The position numbers were made by a program, and so were the translations under genes. The notes beneath the pieces are model-generated. The model was not told where the DNA came from. It saw only the letters and a list, made by a program, of their open reading frames with translations, and ran no database searches. A stretch of 64,000 nt of DNA from Lachnospiraceae bacterium UBA7160 (GTDB lineage Bacteria; Bacillota; Clostridia; Lachnospirales; Lachnospiraceae), in contig DKWE01000023.1 in the NCBI GenBank assembly GCA_002491565.1, forward strand, positions 481 to 64,480, given 5' to 3'. Shown here piece by piece: positions 50,845 to 59,687 of the stretch; the first letter of the stretch is position 1; the number at the start of each line of letters is the position of its first letter.

Positions 50845-51918
50845 TTAAGCTTTCCGCGAAAGCGTGAAGACGAACTCCGTACCGGCGCCCACGGTGCTGA
50901 TGACATTGATATTCTGGTGGTGTGCCAGAATGATTTCCTTGACGATAGACAGACCGAGACCGGTTCCTTTCTTATCGCGGCCGCGGGAGATGTCTGTTTT
51001 GTAAAAGCGGTCCCAGATCTTGTCCAGATTTTCTTTCGGGATTCCTTCACCGAAATCCTTGACGGAGACGTAGACCAGTTGCTTGCGTATGGTGACGCTG
51101 ATCAGGATCTCCTTTCCAGGGTAGCTGAACTTGATTGCGTTGTCCAGAAGATTGTAGATCACCTGCTGAATGCGTCCCATATCAGCGAAGACTATGGCAG
51201 GCTTCGGCGGGAAAGCGGTCTGGATGACCAGATTTTTTTTCTGGCAGATGCCTTCAAAGGTGTCGATGGTCTGCCGGATGATGTCAGAAATGTCGAATTC
51301 CGTCATCTCCAGATAGACCCCGTTGTCGTCGAAGCTGTTCAGGAGCAGGAGCCCTTCAGTCAGCTTGTTCAGCCGTTCCGTCTCGCTGAGGACAATCCGC
51401 AGGTAGCGTTCCTGCAGCTCTGGGGGAATTGTGCCGTCCAGCATAGCTTCCACATACCCCTTGATTGAGGTCAGCGGGGAGCGGAAATCGTGAGAGACAT
51501 TGGATATAAACTTCCGCTGATATTCAGTGGAGCTGTCTGCAGCGTCAGCCAGGTACTTCAGGGCCGCGGTCAGGCGGCCCAGCTCATCATCGTTATTGTA
51601 GTAAAACTGAGGATGTGAGGCACCCTCCATGTAGTGTGCCGCAGCCTCCGAAATCCGGTTCATTGGCCGGTAGAGCTTCAGGTAGAAGATGAGAACCGGG
51701 AATAGAGAGACCAGAAAGACTACTGCGATCAGAAGATAGCAGGTATTCTGGATCGCAACGGCCTGCCCGCGCAGATAGCCCCGGTAGTTTGCATCCTCCG
51801 ACAGCTCGAACAGATAATTCCGCAGCAGCCTCGGGACGATCCAGAGAACCAGGGTAAAGCTGACCAACAAGAAGATCAGGTAGGCGGCGAGTACCTTATT
51901 CAATAATTTATGTTTCAT
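50845..51918 (-). CDS. Two-helix sensor histidine kinase
   Basis: A 357-residue kinase. Membrane segments at about 8-30 and 54-78 enclose a very short outer loop of about 25 residues, so a membrane or partner-protein signal is likely. HAMP follows, then HisKA (NVSHDFRSPLTSIKGYVEAM) and an ATPase domain with NLLDNAIKFSYPG, DFGEGIP, FYKTD and GTGLGLSIVKEIILAHHQ. The ATG at 51916-51918 is chosen because AAGGT lies eight bases upstream; open codons before it add 17 residues without a motif. It follows its response regulator gene on the same strand by 146 bases. Confidence 0.9.
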   Translation of the reverse strand: MKHKLLNKVLAAYLIFLLVSFTLVLWIVPRLLRNYLFELSEDANYRGYLRGQAVAIQNTCYLLIAVVFLVSLFPVLIFYLKLYRPMNRISEAAAHYMEGASHPQFYYNNDDELGRLTAALKYLADAADSSTEYQRKFISNVSHDFRSPLTSIKGYVEAMLDGTIPPELQERYLRIVLSETERLNKLTEGLLLLNSFDDNGVYLEMTEFDISDIIRQTIDTFEGICQKKNLVIQTAFPPKPAIVFADMGRIQQVIYNLLDNAIKFSYPGKEILISVTIRKQLVYVSVKDFGEGIPKENLDKIWDRFYKTDISRGRDKKGTGLGLSIVKEIILAHHQNINVISTVGAGTEFVFTLSRKA

Positions 51919-52064
51919 AATCGTACCTTCAGTTCTTTCCTTCCCATTTCCGTGACACTGTTTACACAACTATAAATGAGCAAATATAAACGATTGTCCA
52001 ATAGATTCCGTGCTGCGCGGACAATGTCAATCTCTCACTTCATATAGTTTTTTCAACTATGTCT

Positions 52065-52766
52065 TTAGTTTTTCACTTCAAACTTATACCCGATCCCCCA
52101 TACCGTCGAAATCGCCCATTTTTTGTGGTCCTTGATCTTTTCGCGCAGCCGCTTGATGTGGACGTCGACGGTCCGGGTATCACCGATGTATTCATAGCCC
52201 CAGATGTGGTCCAGCAGCTGCTCGCGCGTGAAGACCTGGTTTGGGGAGGAGGCAAGAAAATACAGAAGTTCCAGCTCCTTGGGCGGCATTTCCACATTTT
52301 TGCCCTTGTAGGTCACAGAGTAATTCGTCAGATTGATGGTCAGGTCCGGATATTCCACGTATTTTCCGGAGGGCTTCGGCTGTGCGGTGCCGCCCTGAGC
52401 GTAGCGCCGCAGTACAGCCTTGACCCGCGCGACGAGTTCCTTTGAGTCAAACGGTTTGATGATATAGTCGTCTGCGCCAAGCTCCAGTCCGAGCACCTTG
52501 TCGAAAATCTCCCCCTTCGCCGAGAGCATGATGATCGGGACATTGGACTGCTGGCGGATCTCGCGGCAGACCTGATAGCCGTCGATCCCCGGCAGCATCA
52601 GGTCAAGCAGGATCAGATTCGGCGCAAACTGCCGGAATTGGCGCAGAGCCTCCTCCCCATCATGTACGATTCTGGTATCATAAAATTCCTTCGCCAGATA
52701 GAGCGAAATCAGTTCTGAAATATTTTCGTCATCATCAACAATCAGAATTTTCTGCCGTGTGACCAT
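52065..52766 (-). CDS. OmpR/PhoB-family response regulator
   Basis: A 233-residue regulator: receiver domain with VDDDENISE, LILLDLMLPGIDG (phospho-Asp), MLSAKGE and YIIKPFDSKELVARV, then a winged helix with MPPKELELLYFLASSPNQVF and TVDVHIKRLREKI ending in VWGIGYKFEVKN. It starts 11 bases after mutS2 on the minus strand and precedes the kinase gene, so the three probably form one transcript. Regulator and kinase resemble cell-envelope or stress systems in general; the signal is unknown. Confidence 0.92.
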   Translation of the reverse strand: MVTRQKILIVDDDENISELISLYLAKEFYDTRIVHDGEEALRQFRQFAPNLILLDLMLPGIDGYQVCREIRQQSNVPIIMLSAKGEIFDKVLGLELGADDYIIKPFDSKELVARVKAVLRRYAQGGTAQPKPSGKYVEYPDLTINLTNYSVTYKGKNVEMPPKELELLYFLASSPNQVFTREQLLDHIWGYEYIGDTRTVDVHIKRLREKIKDHKKWAISTVWGIGYKFEVKN

Positions 52767-52777
52767 AAGCTTCCTCC

Positions 52778-55171
52778 TTATTTAAACTCCACAATGGTGA
52801 CGCCTGCGTCACCCTCTCCATATTCTCCGAGGCGGTAGGAGGCGACATGCTTCTGGCGGCGGAGATACTGGTGAACAGCTTTGCGCAGCGCGCCGGTGCC
52901 CTTGCCATGGACGATACGCACCGGGGAAAGGTGTGCAATGTATGCGTCATCCAGATACTTGTCCAGTTCCACGATCGCCTCATCCGTCGTCATCCCGAGC
53001 AGGTTCAGCTCGGCGCTGATGCCGGAGGACTTTGCCATTTTGATCTTGCTGCTGCCGGAAACCTTCGCGGACGGTCCTTTGCTGTACGCGGGAAGCTCGT
53101 CCTCCAGCTTTTCCAGATCCTTCAGGTTGACCTGTGAGCGCAGAATGCCCATCTGAACGAACAGGTTGCCTTTCGCATCCGGCAGTGTGCTGACTGTGCC
53201 GCGCAGATTCATGCTGAGCACCTTTACACTGTCACCGACGCGCAGATCTTTGGCTGTAAGCTCCTTTTTCGGCTTTTTATCGGCTTTGAGGCCGTTGTCT
53301 TTCTGCAGCCCGGACATCTTTTCGCGCAGCTTCGCGCGCTCCCTTTCCATTTCCTTCGCGGAGCCCGCTGCGCTTCCAAGCTTATTGTACTTTCGGATTG
53401 TCTCATCCGCAAAGTCTTTTGCATCGCGCAGAATCGCCTGAGCCTCCTCACGTGCTTTGCGCATAATGTCGTCGCGGCTTGACTCCAGCCGGTCTTCTTT
53501 GCGCTCCAGCCGCTTTTTCAGCTCTTCGATTTCCAGCTTGTAGCGATTGACCTCGTCCCGCTCGCGCTCGATGAGGACACGGCTTGATTCGAGGTCGGAA
53601 ATCACATCTTCGAAATTTTCATCCTCCTGAGTCAGGTGTTCCTTTGCTTCTTCGATCACATATTGCGGCAGTCCAAGCTTCTCGGAAATGGCAAAGGCGT
53701 TACTCTTGCCGGGCACGCCGATGAGCAGCCGGTAGGTCGGGCGCAGTGTTTCCACATTGAATTCGCAGCAGCCGTTTTCTACGCCTGGCGTTGAGAGCGC
53801 GAATACCTTCAGTTCACTGTAATGCGTGGTTGCAATCGTGCGCACCTTGCGGCGGTGCAGGTTGGATAGAATCGCGATGGCGAGCGCCGCGCCCTCGGTC
53901 GGATCGGTTCCCGCGCCCAGCTCGTCGAACAACACGAGCGAGTTGATGTCCGCCTGATCCCAGAAGGAAACGATATTCGTCATGTGGGAGGAGAAGGTAC
54001 TCAGGCTCTGTTCGATGCTCTGCTCATCGCCGATATCGGCATAGACCTCGTCGAAAACAGCGAGCTCGGAGTGGTCAAAGGCCGGGATATGAAGTCCTGC
54101 CTGTCCGAGCAGGGTAAACAGTCCGACCGTTTTAAGGGAAACTGTTTTGCCGCCGGTGTTCGGTCCGGAGATGACGAGCATGGTGAAATCATCACCGATG
54201 CGGATGTCAACCGGGACGACTGCTTTCGGATTCAAAAGCGGGTGACGGCCCTTCTTGATGCGGATGCGCCCCTCGGTGTTGAACTCCGGCTCTGAACCGT
54301 TGTAGGAGAGGGAAAGCTTCGCGCGTGCAAAAATAAAGTCCAGCTCTGTCAGAAGCGAGATGTTGTCATTGATCGCGTCGGACTGCTCCGCGACGAGGCT
54401 GCTCAGGGTGGCGAGGACCGCCTCGATTTCTTTTACTTCCCGCAGCTCAAGCTCCCGCAGGTCGTTGTTGAGCTTTACCACGGACATCGGTTCGATGAAA
54501 AGCGTGGACCCGGTCGAGGACTGGTCATGGATCATGCCTGGCACCTGGCTCCGGTATTCAGATTTGACCGGGATGCAGAAGCGGCCGTTTCGCTGCGTGA
54601 TGACGGCATCCTGCAGGTAAGTGCGGGTCGAGCCGTTGACGAAGGAATTGAGCTGTGTCCGGATGCGGTCGTTCGTCTGGTGCATCAGGCGGCGCACTTG
54701 CTTCAGCCCCGGACTTGCGTCGTCCGCGATTTCCTCCTCGGAAAGAATGCAGCGGTTGATCTCATGGCAGAGCGGGCCAAGCGGCTGTAGACCGGAAAAC
54801 ATCTGCTCCAGAGAGTCTTCCGCGAACTCATCCGGATTGTTGGATGCGCTGCGGGACCACGATTTGACACGTCCGGTGACTTCGAGTACCTTGCAGACGC
54901 GCAGCAACTCTTCGATATTCAGGGAGCTTCCGATCTCAAGACGGCGGAGGGAACCCCGGATGTCGGTCAGGCCGGAGAAGGAGATATTCCCCTTGCGCAA
55001 AAGGCGGCTTGTGGCATCGGTCGTTTCGGTCTGCATGCGGCGGATCTCCGGCAGGTCTGAAGACGGCAGGAGATTCCGGCACAGCTCCTTGCCGGGCTGT
55101 GAGCCGGCATGCTCTGTGAGTTTTTGAATAATTTTAGGATATTCTAATACATGTAATGCTTTTTCGTTCAT
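52778..55171 (-). CDS. mutS2: Endonuclease MutS2
   Basis: A 797-residue protein with the complete MutS2 plan. The core and clamp region is followed by the ATPase with Walker A SGPNTGGKTVSLKTVGL, then a long helical region (about 520-630, LESSRVLIERERDEVNRYKL and onward), and a C-terminal Smr nuclease domain with NLLGMTTDEAIVELDKYLDD and VRIVHGKGTGALRKAV. It lacks the mismatch-recognition domain of MutS. Members act on branched DNA and recombination intermediates, and in some bacteria on stalled ribosomes. The ATG follows GAGGT by five bases. The two-component genes lie directly downstream. Confidence 0.95.
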   Translation of the reverse strand: MNEKALHVLEYPKIIQKLTEHAGSQPGKELCRNLLPSSDLPEIRRMQTETTDATSRLLRKGNISFSGLTDIRGSLRRLEIGSSLNIEELLRVCKVLEVTGRVKSWSRSASNNPDEFAEDSLEQMFSGLQPLGPLCHEINRCILSEEEIADDASPGLKQVRRLMHQTNDRIRTQLNSFVNGSTRTYLQDAVITQRNGRFCIPVKSEYRSQVPGMIHDQSSTGSTLFIEPMSVVKLNNDLRELELREVKEIEAVLATLSSLVAEQSDAINDNISLLTELDFIFARAKLSLSYNGSEPEFNTEGRIRIKKGRHPLLNPKAVVPVDIRIGDDFTMLVISGPNTGGKTVSLKTVGLFTLLGQAGLHIPAFDHSELAVFDEVYADIGDEQSIEQSLSTFSSHMTNIVSFWDQADINSLVLFDELGAGTDPTEGAALAIAILSNLHRRKVRTIATTHYSELKVFALSTPGVENGCCEFNVETLRPTYRLLIGVPGKSNAFAISEKLGLPQYVIEEAKEHLTQEDENFEDVISDLESSRVLIERERDEVNRYKLEIEELKKRLERKEDRLESSRDDIMRKAREEAQAILRDAKDFADETIRKYNKLGSAAGSAKEMERERAKLREKMSGLQKDNGLKADKKPKKELTAKDLRVGDSVKVLSMNLRGTVSTLPDAKGNLFVQMGILRSQVNLKDLEKLEDELPAYSKGPSAKVSGSSKIKMAKSSGISAELNLLGMTTDEAIVELDKYLDDAYIAHLSPVRIVHGKGTGALRKAVHQYLRRQKHVASYRLGEYGEGDAGVTIVEFK

Positions 55172-55448
55172 AATTACCTCGCAAAGTGGTAGAATAATTT
55201 ATGACTGATCGGTAGCCGCAGTGCTGGCCATAAGCGGTATCTGTGGGTAGATACAAAGACATATGGAAGCATTGCGGGATAGTGGAGTGTGGCTCACAGG
55301 TAATACCAGCTCCAGGGCTATTGTAACGCAAAAAGAGGGTTTTGGCAACGACTGTAATGAACAGTTCCAGTGAGAAAAACGCCCGGATGTCGGGATGCTT
55401 TCGGACATCTGGGCGTATTTTCTGTAGGTGTTAACGGGAGCATAGCGG
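55172..55448. other. Gap between mutS2 and the XRE regulator gene
   Basis: The 277 bases hold the bidirectional terminator at 55379-55416 and, nearer to mutS2, the likely mutS2 promoter, which I cannot place with confidence. No gene is seen. Confidence 0.45.
55379..55416 (-). terminator. Intrinsic terminator of the XRE regulator gene
   Basis: ACGCCCGGATGTC (55379-55391) pairs with GACATCTGGGCGT (55404-55416), one G-T pair, 12-base loop. On the minus strand it is followed by TTTTTCTC, on the plus strand by ATTTTCTG. Confidence 0.85.
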
Positions 55449-55784
55449 TTAGCAGCCCGGTGTCTGGAGACAGTCTTTGAGCAGCAGATCGATCAAATTG
55501 CGGCGATAGGAGGAGAGCCTTCGGTACATCTGGATATGTGCCAGCTCTTCCTGCGTCAGGTAGGTGTCCGTTACGTAGTCATTTTTGCGAGGGTTTTCCG
55601 TATTGCCGACGAGATAGTCGATCGAAGTGTTGAACAAGGCAGACATGGCTTTCAGGGATTGAATATCTGGCTCAGAAAGACCGTTTTCGTATTTGTGCAC
55701 AGCCTGCTGCGTAACATTCAGAAGATCAGCAAGATTTTGCTGTGTCATTCCCCTTTTTGTACGAAGTAGTTTGATATTGTTCAT
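55449..55784 (-). CDS. XRE-family transcriptional regulator
   Basis: A 111-residue Cro/CI-type protein. The helix-turn-helix occupies residues 1-60: MNNIKLLRTKRGMTQQNLAD, LLNVTQQAVHKYENG and LSEPDIQSLKAMSALFNTSI. The C-terminal 45 residues are helical (YLTQEELAHIQMYRRL) and may mediate dimerisation. The frame is open 49 codons further upstream, but AAGGAGG sits six bases before the ATG at 55782-55784 and the fold starts there. It is monocistronic with a strong terminator. Targets are unknown. Confidence 0.88.
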   Translation of the reverse strand: MNNIKLLRTKRGMTQQNLADLLNVTQQAVHKYENGLSEPDIQSLKAMSALFNTSIDYLVGNTENPRKNDYVTDTYLTQEELAHIQMYRRLSSYRRNLIDLLLKDCLQTPGC

Positions 55785-55960
55785 GGCAACCTCCTTACAA
55801 TCATTCATTGTAAAGGGGATTATTCCAAGAAATAGCCCAGAATATTGTGCCAAATACGACTTTCCGTTGTTAATAGAAGGAAAATGCCCATAGATACCCT
55901 GGGGTGGACAACCCTGTAGGTCCTTCCCCAAGGCACTATGAGCTGGGAGATGCTGAGTAA

Positions 55961-56584
55961 TTAAATGACACGGAGATGCGGACAGCAGGAAATTCGTTCA
56001 AGCAGATATCCCTGCATGTAAAAGATGGTCTCATATTGCGCATATTCCAATGCGTTTTCGTTCCACAGCAGAAGAAGCTGCGGCGGAAATTCCTCGTCGG
56101 CCTCATAAAATTTAAGCAAAAGCTGCAGATCTGCGAATACAGAAAACTGAAAGCCGATATCTCCTGCAGTGACCGGTATGCCGCCTTCCTGGGTGCAGGC
56201 GGTGCGGAAAGCTTCTGTATCACGGCCAAATTTTTGTGCGTAGGAGGCGTACATTCCGGTAGTGGAGATCCCTGCAGCGGGCGGTCTTCCCGTCAGGCTG
56301 TTTACCGGTGCAAAGGACGGACTGGCTGCGGGACGGCGACTGGCATAGCAAAGCAGATCAAAAATAGAAAGCACTTCGCTGAATCCTGCCTGAGAGCCGT
56401 CCGTCTCGCGCAGAACATCTCCGGTAGCACGGCAGATACGGTAGCGCTTTCCGAAAAAGGTGACAAAAATAGACTGGTCATCATGCGCCAGATTCCAGCA
56501 GGCGAGGATACGGTTCTGGTCAAAGGTCAGGAAATGCTTTTTTGCTGCCTCCCGCTGAATGAGGTAATTGTCTCTTCGTTCCAT
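55961..56584 (-). CDS. Hypothetical protein, DUF3786-like
   Basis: A 207-residue soluble protein. The N-terminal half has KKHFLTFDQNRILACWNLAH, DQSIFVTFFGKRYRICRATG and VLSIFDLLCYASRRPAASPS; the middle has SLTGRPPAAG, and the end QFSVFADLQLLLKFYEADEE. This order (a substrate-like FFGKRYRI strand, then SIFDLLCY, then a Pro-rich segment) resembles the DUF3786 proteins of anaerobes, whose role is not established. GGAGG lies about eight bases before the ATG. It stands between the XRE and LysR genes on the minus strand, with no evident partner. Confidence 0.6.
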   Translation of the reverse strand: MERRDNYLIQREAAKKHFLTFDQNRILACWNLAHDDQSIFVTFFGKRYRICRATGDVLRETDGSQAGFSEVLSIFDLLCYASRRPAASPSFAPVNSLTGRPPAAGISTTGMYASYAQKFGRDTEAFRTACTQEGGIPVTAGDIGFQFSVFADLQLLLKFYEADEEFPPQLLLLWNENALEYAQYETIFYMQGYLLERISCCPHLRVI

Positions 56585-56736
56585 TTATAAAGCCTCCGTT
56601 TCTGTTTGGTGGTAATGTTGTGAGAATTGCAGTGAGGGTGCGCAGCAGGAGTTGTGAGTTCTTCGCATGCGGTCTGGGCATGCAAGGCGAATAGTACCTG
56701 CGTTGTATATACGGTCTGTCTGCGTGGAACCGCGTT

Positions 56737-57612
56737 TCAGGTTGTCAGCTTCTGTAATTCCTTTAGGAATGCTTCAGATGCTTTCGGCAGCACCTGATAT
56801 TTTTTCCACACAATACTCATGCCGATGTCGAGATGTGGGGAGAGCGGACGGAAGCAGAGACGGCTCCCTGTGGTATTGATCAGATGATCGAGTGTCACTG
56901 CATAGCCGACACCCTCTTCCACGAGAAGCGAGCCGTTATAAATCAGGCTGTACGTCGCAGCGATATTCAGACTGTTAAACGCATGCTGGAACCAGAGTGC
57001 AAGCGCGCTGCCCTCCATCTGCTGCCTGGAAAGAATCAGCGGCTTGTCCCAAAGGTCTTCCGGGATCACAGTCTCTTTTTGTGCGAGCGGGGAATCACGC
57101 CGCATCAGAACGCCCCAGACATCTCTGACCGGTACCAGAAGATGATTGTATTTGGTGAGATCGGCAGGTTCAAAAAGCAGGCCAAAATCGATCAGGCCCC
57201 GGTCGAGCTGCTCCAGAACATTCGTCGCGTCTCCGCTTGCAATGTGAAAACGTACCTGCGGATACTTGCGGCGCACCTGTCTGGCTGCCTTTGCGAAAAT
57301 GCGGATCGCATCCGACTCCCCGGCGCCGATGTGCACGTCGCCAACGATGGTTTCGTCCGGAAGCGAGATCTCATTCTCTGTTTTTTTCACAAGCTCCAGG
57401 ATCTCTTCCGCACGGCGGCGCAGGATCATGCCCTCTTCTGTGAGCGTGATATGCCGGTTGCCTCGGATAAAAAGCTGTTTGCCGAGTTCCTCTTCCAGAT
57501 CCTTGAGCTGGCGGGAGAGCGTCGGCTGGGAAAGATGCAGATATTCCGATGCGCCGGAGATGCTCTGCTCCTGTGCGACAGCGAGAAAATACTGCAGGAC
57601 GCGCAATTCCAT
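56737..57612 (-). CDS. LysR-family transcriptional regulator
   Basis: A 291-residue LysR protein: winged helix-turn-helix at residues 1-60 (MELRVLQYFLAVAQEQSISG and ASEYLHLSQPTLSRQLKDLE), followed by the effector-binding domain (about 90-290; GDVHIGAGESDAIRIFAKAA). It is divergent from the amino acid ABC transporter operon at 58007, the usual arrangement when the LysR protein controls the neighbouring genes. A T-N11-A type palindrome lies between them at 57686-57702. Cysteine/cystine-linked or general metabolite control is possible. Confidence 0.9.
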   Translation of the reverse strand: MELRVLQYFLAVAQEQSISGASEYLHLSQPTLSRQLKDLEEELGKQLFIRGNRHITLTEEGMILRRRAEEILELVKKTENEISLPDETIVGDVHIGAGESDAIRIFAKAARQVRRKYPQVRFHIASGDATNVLEQLDRGLIDFGLLFEPADLTKYNHLLVPVRDVWGVLMRRDSPLAQKETVIPEDLWDKPLILSRQQMEGSALALWFQHAFNSLNIAATYSLIYNGSLLVEEGVGYAVTLDHLINTTGSRLCFRPLSPHLDIGMSIVWKKYQVLPKASEAFLKELQKLTT

Positions 57613-58006
57613 AACAATCGGCTCCCTTCTCTGTAAATAGACGGTTTTGCGTGACTCTTTATTCTGGATTTTATCATTGCCATATTATGCTTGTCAAGCA
57701 TAGCAATCTATCAAATATAAGTATTTGCTATTTGCACAATCATCCATTATGATGTAAAACATAGTTACTGTTTACGTTCCTGTCAAGAGCGGCAGGCTGG
57801 TTCGTCGTGTTTGCACGTAAGAAATAGCATGCCGCTCTTGGCGGGAGCGGTGAAGCGGCAGCCTTTACATCACCGCAGCGGCTCTCTTATGGAAGCGGTT
57901 CGTCTGCGGGCTGTCTGTGCAGAGGCGGGTTGCGTATAAAATGCATGGTTGCCACTAACTAATTGACAGTGGTTATTGGATAAAGCCGCAGGAGGGGTGG
58001 AGACGT
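57613..58006. promoter_or_regulatory. Divergent regulatory region of the LysR and amino acid transporter genes
   Basis: Near the LysR start this 394-base region is AT-rich and carries the palindrome at 57686-57702. Further right, AAGAGCGGCA (57785-57794) pairs with TGCCGCTCTT (57830-57839), and more GCGGC-containing arms follow up to about 57900, so the transporter leader can form alternative hairpins. I recognise no known riboswitch class in it. Confidence 0.45.
57686..57702. promoter_or_regulatory. Probable LysR-type operator
   Basis: TATGCTTG (57686-57693) and CAAGCATA (57695-57702) are perfectly complementary around a single T, and the dyad contains the T-N11-A core typical of LysR sites. 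It lies about 75 bases upstream of the LysR start, in the divergent region. Confidence 0.6.
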
Positions 58007-58666
58007 ATGACAGAACGGCTGGCAGAAATTCTGGCAGATTCATTTTTTAAAATATTGATTCCGGGGCTGACGATGACAATTCCGCTGACAGCGATTTCAT
58101 TTGCGTTAGCGCTGGTAATTGCCACAGCGGTTGCACTGGTGCAGTTCGCGAACGTGCGCGTATTGCGGCAGCTCGCGCGCTTCTATATCTGGGTAGTGCG
58201 CGGAACGCCATTGCTGGTGCAGCTCTATGTTGTGTTCTACGGTATGCCGAAGCTCGGGATCCTGCTGGATCCGTTTCCGGCGGCGGTGATTGTGTTTTCA
58301 ATCAACGAAGGAGCGTACTGCGCAGAGACGATCCGCGCAGCGCTGGAGGCAGTGCCGGTCGGACAGATGGAGGCCGGCTACTGTGTCGGCATGTCATACC
58401 TGCAGATTATCCGCAGAATCGTGCTGCCGCAGGCGCTTCGGACAGCATTCCCGCCGTTGTCAAATTCTCTGATTGCGCTTTTGAAGGATACGTCTCTGGC
58501 ATCGAATATTACCGTATTGGAGATGCTGATGGCAACGCAGCGGATTGTCGCGCGGACGTATGAGCCGCTGGCGCTGTATCTGGAGGTCGGGGCGATTTAC
58601 CTGCTGTTCTCCACAGTGCTGACGAAGCTGCAGCGCGTCGGGGAGAAGAAGCTGGCGCGGGCATGA
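58007..58666 (+). CDS. Polar amino acid ABC transporter permease
   Basis: A 219-residue permease of the HisM/GlnP type with about five membrane segments. Family motifs include ILIPGLTMTIPLTAISFALA, FYIWVVRGTPLLVQLYVVFY, FSINEGAYCAETIRAALEAV and the EAA loop MEAGYCVGMSYLQIIRRIVL followed by PQALRTAFPPLSNSLIALLK. GCAGGAGG precedes the ATG. Only one permease gene is present, so it probably works as a homodimer with the ATPase encoded at 58856 and the binding protein encoded at 59688. Confidence 0.92.
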   Translation: MTERLAEILADSFFKILIPGLTMTIPLTAISFALALVIATAVALVQFANVRVLRQLARFYIWVVRGTPLLVQLYVVFYGMPKLGILLDPFPAAVIVFSINEGAYCAETIRAALEAVPVGQMEAGYCVGMSYLQIIRRIVLPQALRTAFPPLSNSLIALLKDTSLASNITVLEMLMATQRIVARTYEPLALYLEVGAIYLLFSTVLTKLQRVGEKKLARA

Positions 58667-58855
58667 GCGGAAGAAGCGGGACGGCCTGCAGGCAGTTCAC
58701 AGGCTGCGCGTGAAGACTGTGCCGCACAGCAGCAGGTTTGTGGGGCAGCCCGCTGACGGACCGTGCCGCATAGTAAGAGTAGCAGGTTGTGGAACAGCCC
58801 GCCGCTGTTGCAGAGACCGGGCTGATAGGTAAGAGAAAGAGGAGGTTGCTACAGA
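58667..58855 (+). repeat. Imperfect direct repeat between permease and ATPase genes
   Basis: A GTGCCGCA...GCAGGTT...GCAGCCCGC segment occurs at about 58718-58752 and again, altered, at about 58772-58806. The 189-base gap is wide for an operon of this type. I see no terminator. Confidence 0.45.
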
Positions 58856-59593
58856 ATGCTTGAGATAAAGGGGCTTCAGAAATCGTTCGGCAGTCTGGAG
58901 GTGCTCCGAAGTGTAGACTTGGATCTGGAAAAAGGGGATGTCGTCGCGATACTTGGGCCAAGCGGCTCCGGGAAGACGACGATGCTGCGCTGTATCAATT
59001 TTCTGGAACGGGCGGATGCCGGGGAGATGGTCTTTGACGGAGAGCACTTCGATATGCACCGGGCGGCGAAGCGTGATATCGCCCGTATCCGGAGGAAAAC
59101 GGCGTTCGTTTTTCAGAATTACAACCTGTTCCTGAATAAAACAGCGCTGCAGAATGTGACAGAGGGACTGGTCATCGCACGGAAGTTTCCGAAAGCGCAG
59201 GCGGAGAAGATTGCGATGCGCGCGCTCACGAAGGTAGGAATGGCTGACCGCAAGGATTACTATCCGAGTCAGCTGTCCGGCGGACAGCAGCAGCGAGTTG
59301 CGATTGCACGGGCGCTGGCGACGGATCCGGAGATCATCCTGTTTGATGAGCCGACTTCTGCGCTGGATCCTGAACTGACCGGCGAGGTGCTGGCGGTGAT
59401 GCGCCAGCTGGCAGGAGAGGGCATGACGATGCTGGTCGTCACACATGAAATGGGTTTTGCGCGGAATGTATCTTCGCGCGTGATCTTCATGGAGAATGGT
59501 GTGATCGTGGAGTCCGGAACGGCAAAGGAATTTTTCGATCATCCAAAGCAGGAGCGCACGAAGGCATTTATCCGGACGGTGCAGGGAGATTAG
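58856..59593 (+). CDS. Polar amino acid ABC transporter ATP-binding protein
   Basis: A 245-residue ATPase of the GlnQ/HisP type: Walker A GPSGSGKTTMLRCINFLE, Q-loop AFVFQNYNLFLNKTALQNVT, signature LSGGQQQRVAIARALATDPE, Walker B ILFDEPTSALDPE and the switch His in VVTHEMGFARNVSSRVIFME. AAGAGGAGG precedes the ATG. It energises the importer formed with the permease encoded upstream. Confidence 0.94.
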   Translation: MLEIKGLQKSFGSLEVLRSVDLDLEKGDVVAILGPSGSGKTTMLRCINFLERADAGEMVFDGEHFDMHRAAKRDIARIRRKTAFVFQNYNLFLNKTALQNVTEGLVIARKFPKAQAEKIAMRALTKVGMADRKDYYPSQLSGGQQQRVAIARALATDPEIILFDEPTSALDPELTGEVLAVMRQLAGEGMTMLVVTHEMGFARNVSSRVIFMENGVIVESGTAKEFFDHPKQERTKAFIRTVQGD

Positions 59594-59687
59594 TGGGTAT
59601 CGATGTTCAGTCGGAATGGTCTGCGGGCAATCTGTCTGTATATCCATTGAGACTGTGCTTTTAAATATAATAAAGGAGAAGAATACC

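Noticed and set aside
58667..58855. Insertion element remnant between permease and ATPase genes
   Set aside because: The direct repeat is imperfect, there are no terminal inverted repeats and no transposase fragment.
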